Below, piece after piece: positions 60,423 through 64,000 of a DNA stretch of 64,000 nucleotides. Origin of the DNA: DATFDN01 sp963818885 (GTDB lineage: Bacteria > Pseudomonadota > Alphaproteobacteria > Acetobacterales > Acetobacteraceae); NCBI GenBank assembly GCA_963818885.1, contig CAWFTP010000003.1:1488001-1552000 (forward strand), written 5' to 3'. The notes beneath the pieces were generated by a model. The model did not search any database. It worked only from the letters and a program-made list of their open reading frames with translations, and had not been told where the DNA came from. Numbering within the stretch: the stretch's first letter is position 1; each line of letters begins with the position of its first letter. The position numbers and the translations under genes were made by a program.

Positions 60423-61456
60423 ATGACCGACGCACTGACCTACCCACATCCCGAGCCCCCGCCCCCGGGCGGAATACGCCCGATCGCCCCCGGCGTGCTT
60501 GTGGCTGCGCCTGCCCCTGCCTTACCGGCTCGATCACGTGAACATCTACCTGATCGAGGACGGCGACGGCTGGGTTCCGCTCGATACCGGACTGGGCGAT
60601 GACCGCTGCCGAACACTCTGGGAAAAGGCGCTTAGCGGCCCGCTCTCGCGCGGCCGCCTCACCCGGCTGATCGTGACCCACTACCATCCCGACCATGTCG
60701 GTCTGGCGGGGTGGCTCTCCGAGCGGTTCGGCCTCAAGCTCATGATGCCGCGCCCGGAATACCTGTTCAGCCTCGCGCTCGCCTACGCGCCAGGCGATCT
60801 GGGTGCGGACATGCACCGCCCGTTCTACCGCCGCCATGGGCTCGATCCCGCGACCACCGAACTGGTGCTGAGCCGCGGGCACGAATACCTCCGCCAGACC
60901 ACCGGCGTGCCGAGCACCTACATCCGCCTGCAACACGGCGACGCGCTCGAGATCGGCGGGCGGCGCTTCGACGTGCTGACGGGAGGCGGACACGCGCTCG
61001 AGCAGGCGATGCTGCTGCGTGCCGAGGAGAAGCTCTTTTTCGCCGCCGACCAGGTGATCGCGAAGATCTCGCCCAATGTCAGCGTGCACGCGATGGAGCC
61101 GGAGGCGGATGCGCTCGGCATCTACTTGCGCTCGCTCGCAGCGATCCGCGCGCATGTCGCGCCCGACGTGCTGGTGCTTGCCCGGGCACGGGCTGCCGTT
61201 CCACGGCCTGCACGCGCGGATCGACGCGCTTCTTGCCCACCACGCCGGGCGCTGCGCGATCATCGCCGAAGCGTGCCGCAGCATGCCGCTTTCGGTCGCG
61301 GAGCTGATCCGGCCGGTGTTTCCGCGCGTGCTCGACCCGCACCAGACCGGCTTCGCCTTCGGCGAGGTGCTCGCCCACGTGAACTACATGCTCGGGCGCG
61401 GCGAGCTGTTGCTGGAACGCGGCAAGGACGGGATCGAGCGCTATCGCGTGGGATAG
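60423..61456 (+). pseudogene. metallo-beta-lactamase-fold hydrolase, two +1 frameshifts
   Basis: About 343 aa if two extra T residues are removed. From ATG 60423 the frame gives a Pro-rich start; at GTGCTTGTGG (TT 60499-60500) it must shift to read L-W-L-R-L-P-L-P-Y-R. The metal site T-H-Y-H-P-D-H, then G-G-G-H-A-L-E and A-D-Q-V follow. At GTGCTTGCCC (TT 61178-61179) a second shift is needed to read V-L-P-G-H-G-L-P, the last metal His. Both breaks follow a CTT codon, so translational slippage is conceivable. Otherwise it matches MBL hydrolases related to glyoxalase II. Confidence 0.8.
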
Positions 61457-61466
61457 CGCCGCTATC
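61452..61466. terminator. small hairpin between convergent stops
   Basis: GATAGC-GCC-GCTATC holds the stop codons of both convergent genes (TAG 61454-61456 on plus, 61462-61464 on minus). The stem is short and lacks a T-tract; a shared transcription end is only possible. Confidence 0.3.
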
Positions 61467-61710
61467 GGTTGCGCAGCCAGGTGACCGACAGGAACGCGCC
61501 GATCCAGGAGCCGAGGGCCGCGAAAATCACGTAGACCCAGGACGTGGTATAGCTGATCACCGCGAAGGCGGAGAGCAGGTACCAAATGCTGCTCCAGCTC
61601 GCCGCGCCCACCCGCCGGCGGGCCGAGACGGCGGCGTTGAACAGCACGTAGACGGCATCGGTCGCCATCGTCGAGACCGTCACGCCGAGCGCGAGCCAGG
61701 GGTCGATCAT
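61462..61710 (-). CDS. small membrane protein
   Basis: An 82-aa protein from ATG 61710, with three hydrophobic segments (about residues 5-27, 40-58, 60-76) and a basic loop S-A-R-R-R-V-G. It ends with R-N-R, a positive tail. The family is not recognised. It stands between the MBL-hydrolase gene and a GC-rich repeat. Confidence 0.6.
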   Translation of the reverse strand: MIDPWLALGVTVSTMATDAVYVLFNAAVSARRRVGAASWSSIWYLLSAFAVISYTTSWVYVIFAALGSWIGAFLSVTWLRNR

Positions 61711-61716
61711 CAAGCA

Positions 61717-61800
61717 GGCCCTCCCCCAACCCCCTCCCATAGAGGGAGGGTGTTCACTTGCACCCCGTCCCGTTGCGGGAGGGGGACGGGGGAACCGCGC
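61717..61800. repeat. GC-rich hairpin repeat
   Basis: Contains CCCTCCCATAGAGGGAGGG and CCGTCCCGTTGCGGGAGGGGG-type arms, giving two adjacent hairpins between the small membrane protein and the hydantoinase stop. It may act as a transcription end for the hydantoinase gene. Confidence 0.5.
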
Positions 61801-61803
61801 ACC

Positions 61804-63231
61804 CTACAGCCGCGGGCCCGCGGTAATCTCTGGATCGATCCGCCGCGTCTGCCAGCGTCCGTCATTTAGGCTACCAAGGAATTGCCCAACTTCGACCATC
61901 ACCTTGCCTCGCAGCATCGTCAGGCACGGCCACGCCTCCATCTGCCGTCCCTCCCATGGCGTGTAGTCGGCCTCGTGCAGGTCGGCGGCGCGGATCACCC
62001 GCTTGTCGGCCGGATCGAGGATGCAGATATCGGCGTCCGATCCCGCCGCGAGGGCGCCCTTGCGCGGATAGAGTCCCATGATCCGCGCGGCGTTGGTGGA
62101 GACGAGGTCGACGAAGCGCGACAGCGGATAGCCACGCTTGCCGACCATCTCCGTGTACATCAGCGCGACGCGCGGCTCGACACCGGCATTGCCGCCCGTC
62201 GTGTCGTCGATGCGCCTGCCTTGAGTCTTCTGCTTGAGCGTGCAGCAGATCTCGTCGGTGGCGACGCAATTGATCGACCCGTCGAGCGTGCCGGCCCACA
62301 GCTCCGCCTGGTCCTCGGTGGACTTCAGCGATGGGTACGTGTGATAGATCTGCCCGTTCGGCTGGCGATAGTCCTCGCTCGTGTAGAGCATGTACTGGTG
62401 CAGCGACTCGCCGTAGAGCGGCGTGCCCCGCGCCCGCGCCTCGCGGATCGCCGACACGCCCGATGCGGCGGAGACGTGCATCATGTAGAGCGCGGTCCCG
62501 GCGACTTTCTCGGCGAGGCGGATCACCCGGCGGAAGGAGATGTCCTCGGAGAGCGTATTGTGCACCTCCGCCATGTTGGTGAACTCGGCGCGATCCCCGC
62601 GGATCAGCTTCTCATACATATGCATGACGATGTCGTTGTCCTCGGAGTGGATCACCCCGAGGCCGCCATGTGCGGCAAGAACCTTGAACACCTCCCAGAT
62701 GTCGCCGAAATCGACCATTCGCCCCTTGCGGGACGGCGTGATGTCGGTGGTGAAGATCTTCACCGTTGGAAAACCGGCCTGGATCGCCTCGGCGAGTTCG
62801 GGAAACAGTCGCGGCGGCAGCGATCCCTCGACCATCAGGTGCTGCGCGTAGTCACACGCCGTGTGTCCGCGCCAGTCCTCCTCGCGCGCCTCGATCGCCT
62901 TCTGCACCGTCTCGCCCTGGTTCGTACGGGTGAAGTCGATGATCGTCGTGGTGCCGCCATGGACTGCCGCACGGCTGACCACATCGGGCGGATCGGTCAG
63001 CCCCGCCGTGCCGTCCGGGTTCGGCAGGAACCATTTGCAATGCACGTGCGGGTCGATGCCGCCGGGCATCACGATCTTGCCGGTCGCGTCGATCAGCCGC
63101 GCGCCGTCTGGGACCGGCAGGCTTCCGGCAGCGGCCACAGCGGCGATGTGCTCCCCGCTCACCGCGATGTCGTAGGCGCCGACGCCCTGGGGCGTGACGA
63201 CGGCATCACCCCGGACCAGCAAATCGATCAT
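61804..63231 (-). CDS. dihydropyrimidinase / D-hydantoinase family
   Basis: A 475-aa cyclic amidohydrolase starting at ATG 63231; a 53-codon upstream extension overlaps the divergent gene. Metal motifs: G-I-D-P-H-V-H-C, the carbamylated Lys in T-V-K-I-F-T-T-D, H-S-E-D-N-D, M-M-H-V-S-A-A-S-G and the Asp in C-V-A-T-D-E-I. It should open hydantoin or dihydropyrimidine rings to N-carbamoyl acids. No carbamoylase is visible downstream. The divergent FAD oxidoreductase may work in the same pathway. Confidence 0.87.
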   Translation of the reverse strand: MIDLLVRGDAVVTPQGVGAYDIAVSGEHIAAVAAAGSLPVPDGARLIDATGKIVMPGGIDPHVHCKWFLPNPDGTAGLTDPPDVVSRAAVHGGTTTIIDFTRTNQGETVQKAIEAREEDWRGHTACDYAQHLMVEGSLPPRLFPELAEAIQAGFPTVKIFTTDITPSRKGRMVDFGDIWEVFKVLAAHGGLGVIHSEDNDIVMHMYEKLIRGDRAEFTNMAEVHNTLSEDISFRRVIRLAEKVAGTALYMMHVSAASGVSAIREARARGTPLYGESLHQYMLYTSEDYRQPNGQIYHTYPSLKSTEDQAELWAGTLDGSINCVATDEICCTLKQKTQGRRIDDTTGGNAGVEPRVALMYTEMVGKRGYPLSRFVDLVSTNAARIMGLYPRKGALAAGSDADICILDPADKRVIRAADLHEADYTPWEGRQMEAWPCLTMLRGKVMVEVGQFLGSLNDGRWQTRRIDPEITAGPRL

Positions 63232-63343
63232 CCCGTTCCCCCCGATATTGCGCCATCGTCCCGCGGCGACCGAGCGCACGCAAGGCTTTGCGCGCCTTCC
63301 ATCGAAGTGCGACCATCGCCCCAGCCACGCAAAGGGGTGCGGT

Positions 63344-64000
63344 GTGACGGATGTGATCAGGTACGACGCGGTTGTCATCGGCGCCGGCATCGCCGGTGCG
63401 ACGACGGCGGCGGCGCTCGCCGCCGACCGGCGCGTCGGGCTGATCGAGGCCGAGGAGCAGGCCGGCTATCACACGACCGGCCGCTCCGCCGCACGGTGGG
63501 AGCGCCACTACGGCCCACCCGACGTGAACGTGCTCACCGCCGACTCTCGCGCGTTCTTCGAAGTCGCCGCCGGAGGGTTTCGCCGAGACGCCGCTGATGC
63601 ATGCTCGCCCCACCCTGCTTTTGGCGAGCGCATCACAGCGCGATGTGTTCGCCCGCGCGATGCAGGCCGAAGGGAGGCGGGAAGTCTGGCCTGAAGAGGC
63701 GCGACGCCTGCTCCCGGCGTTGCGGCCGGGCTACGCGGTGGCCGCCGCGCTCGAGGAGGACTGCTTCGACATGGACGTCGCGGCGATCCACCAGGGGTTC
63801 CTGCGCCAATTTCGACGGCTGGGCGGCGCGCTTGGCCTGCGCCAGCGCGCCGGACGGATCGAGCGGCACGACGGGGCCTGGGAGGTCACGACCGCCGCCG
63901 GCGACGTGTTCGCCGCGCCCATCGTTGTGAACGCCGCCGGGGCATGGGGGGACGAGATCGCCGAGATCGGCGGCTTGCGCCCGCTTGGCCTCGTCCCCAA
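63344..64000 (+). pseudogene. FAD-dependent oxidoreductase (DAO family), frameshifted and 3' partial
   Basis: From GTG 63344 the frame reads V-I-G-A-G-I-A-G-A-T-T-A-A-A-L-A, the FAD loop, and runs to F-F-E-V-A. It then breaks. A +1 base near 63565-63570 (GTCGCCGCCGG) is needed to continue as P-E-G-F-A-E-T-P-L-M-H-A-R-P-T-L-L-L-A-S-A, which stays open to the window end with V-V-N-A-A-G-A-W-G-D. It is a glycine/D-amino-acid oxidase-like protein. Divergent from the hydantoinase gene, which would suit oxidation of amino acids released by ring opening. Confidence 0.78.

Noticed and set aside
1..64000. CRISPR arrays, tRNA and rRNA genes
   Set aside because: No regularly spaced direct repeats, cloverleaf-like sequences or rRNA segments were seen. 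The AAAGGAGGTGATCC motif at 32739 is the complement of a 16S end in a translation context, not an rRNA gene.

Overview
The window reads as chromosomal DNA of a high-GC alphaproteobacterium, most likely a Rhodospirillales/Acetobacteraceae-type organism. The evidence is the flagellar order fliF-fliG-fliH-fliN-flbD-flhA with a CtrA-like site in front of it, several periplasmic-binding-protein ABC systems of the branched-chain amino acid/amide type, short extragenic palindromes typical of alphaproteobacteria, and dense operons with ATGA/GTGA overlaps. The species is inference. No rRNA, tRNA or CRISPR array was seen.

Layout. 1-2.6 kb: a glycan-type trio (fucosyltransferase-like protein cut by the window edge, 2OG-Fe(II) oxygenase, GT4 glycosyltransferase). 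2.8-7.2 kb: RND efflux adaptor and permease, the permease frameshifted. 7.4-13.5 kb: short-chain amide/urea-type ABC importer plus amidase, apparently an amide uptake and hydrolysis operon. 13.6-18.6 kb (minus): a second, complete LIV-type importer, followed by a GMC oxidoreductase. 20.4-25.1 kb: AraC regulator, MFS exporter, HAD hydrolase, 2-keto-4-pentenoate hydratase-like protein and an LLM-class flavin oxidoreductase. 25.2-32.7 kb: flagellar operon with a GIY-YIG gene and a perfect 26-bp palindrome between flbD and flhA, followed by a 23-codon ORF with an exceptionally strong ribosome binding site and a terminator. 32.9-40.6 kb: oligopeptide-type binding protein, GtrA protein, Gly/His/Trp-rich secreted protein, DUF169 protein, nucleophile-less alpha/beta-hydrolase, broken DHA2 exporter, AEC transporter preceded by a train of overlapping small ORFs. 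40.6-44 kb: secreted bicupin oxalate decarboxylase divergent from a SARP/TPR regulator.

44.1-50.3 kb is a genomic island. A 213-bp near-identical copy of the 3' end of holC lies at each end, the arrangement expected after integration into the 3' end of holC. Between the copies are an IS3-family orfA fragment, a DUF3237/GST/NmrA/SDR operon, a divergent AraC regulator of visibly lower GC, and about 1.2 kb of decayed DNA. 50.8-54.4 kb: two tandem ACMSD-type amidohydrolases, a Rieske ferredoxin, a GFA-family protein and a carboxymuconolactone-decarboxylase-like protein, probably an uncharacterised ring or acid catabolic pathway. 54.4-64 kb: TPR protein, MFS, pgeF, lipoprotein, prs, GST, histidine phosphatase, MBL hydrolase, D-hydantoinase and an FAD oxidoreductase running off the end.

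A recurrent oddity is nine single-base frameshifts in seven otherwise well-conserved genes, eight of them net +1 insertions. This looks like either consensus sequence error or widespread decay, so the affected genes should be treated as probably functional until resequenced.
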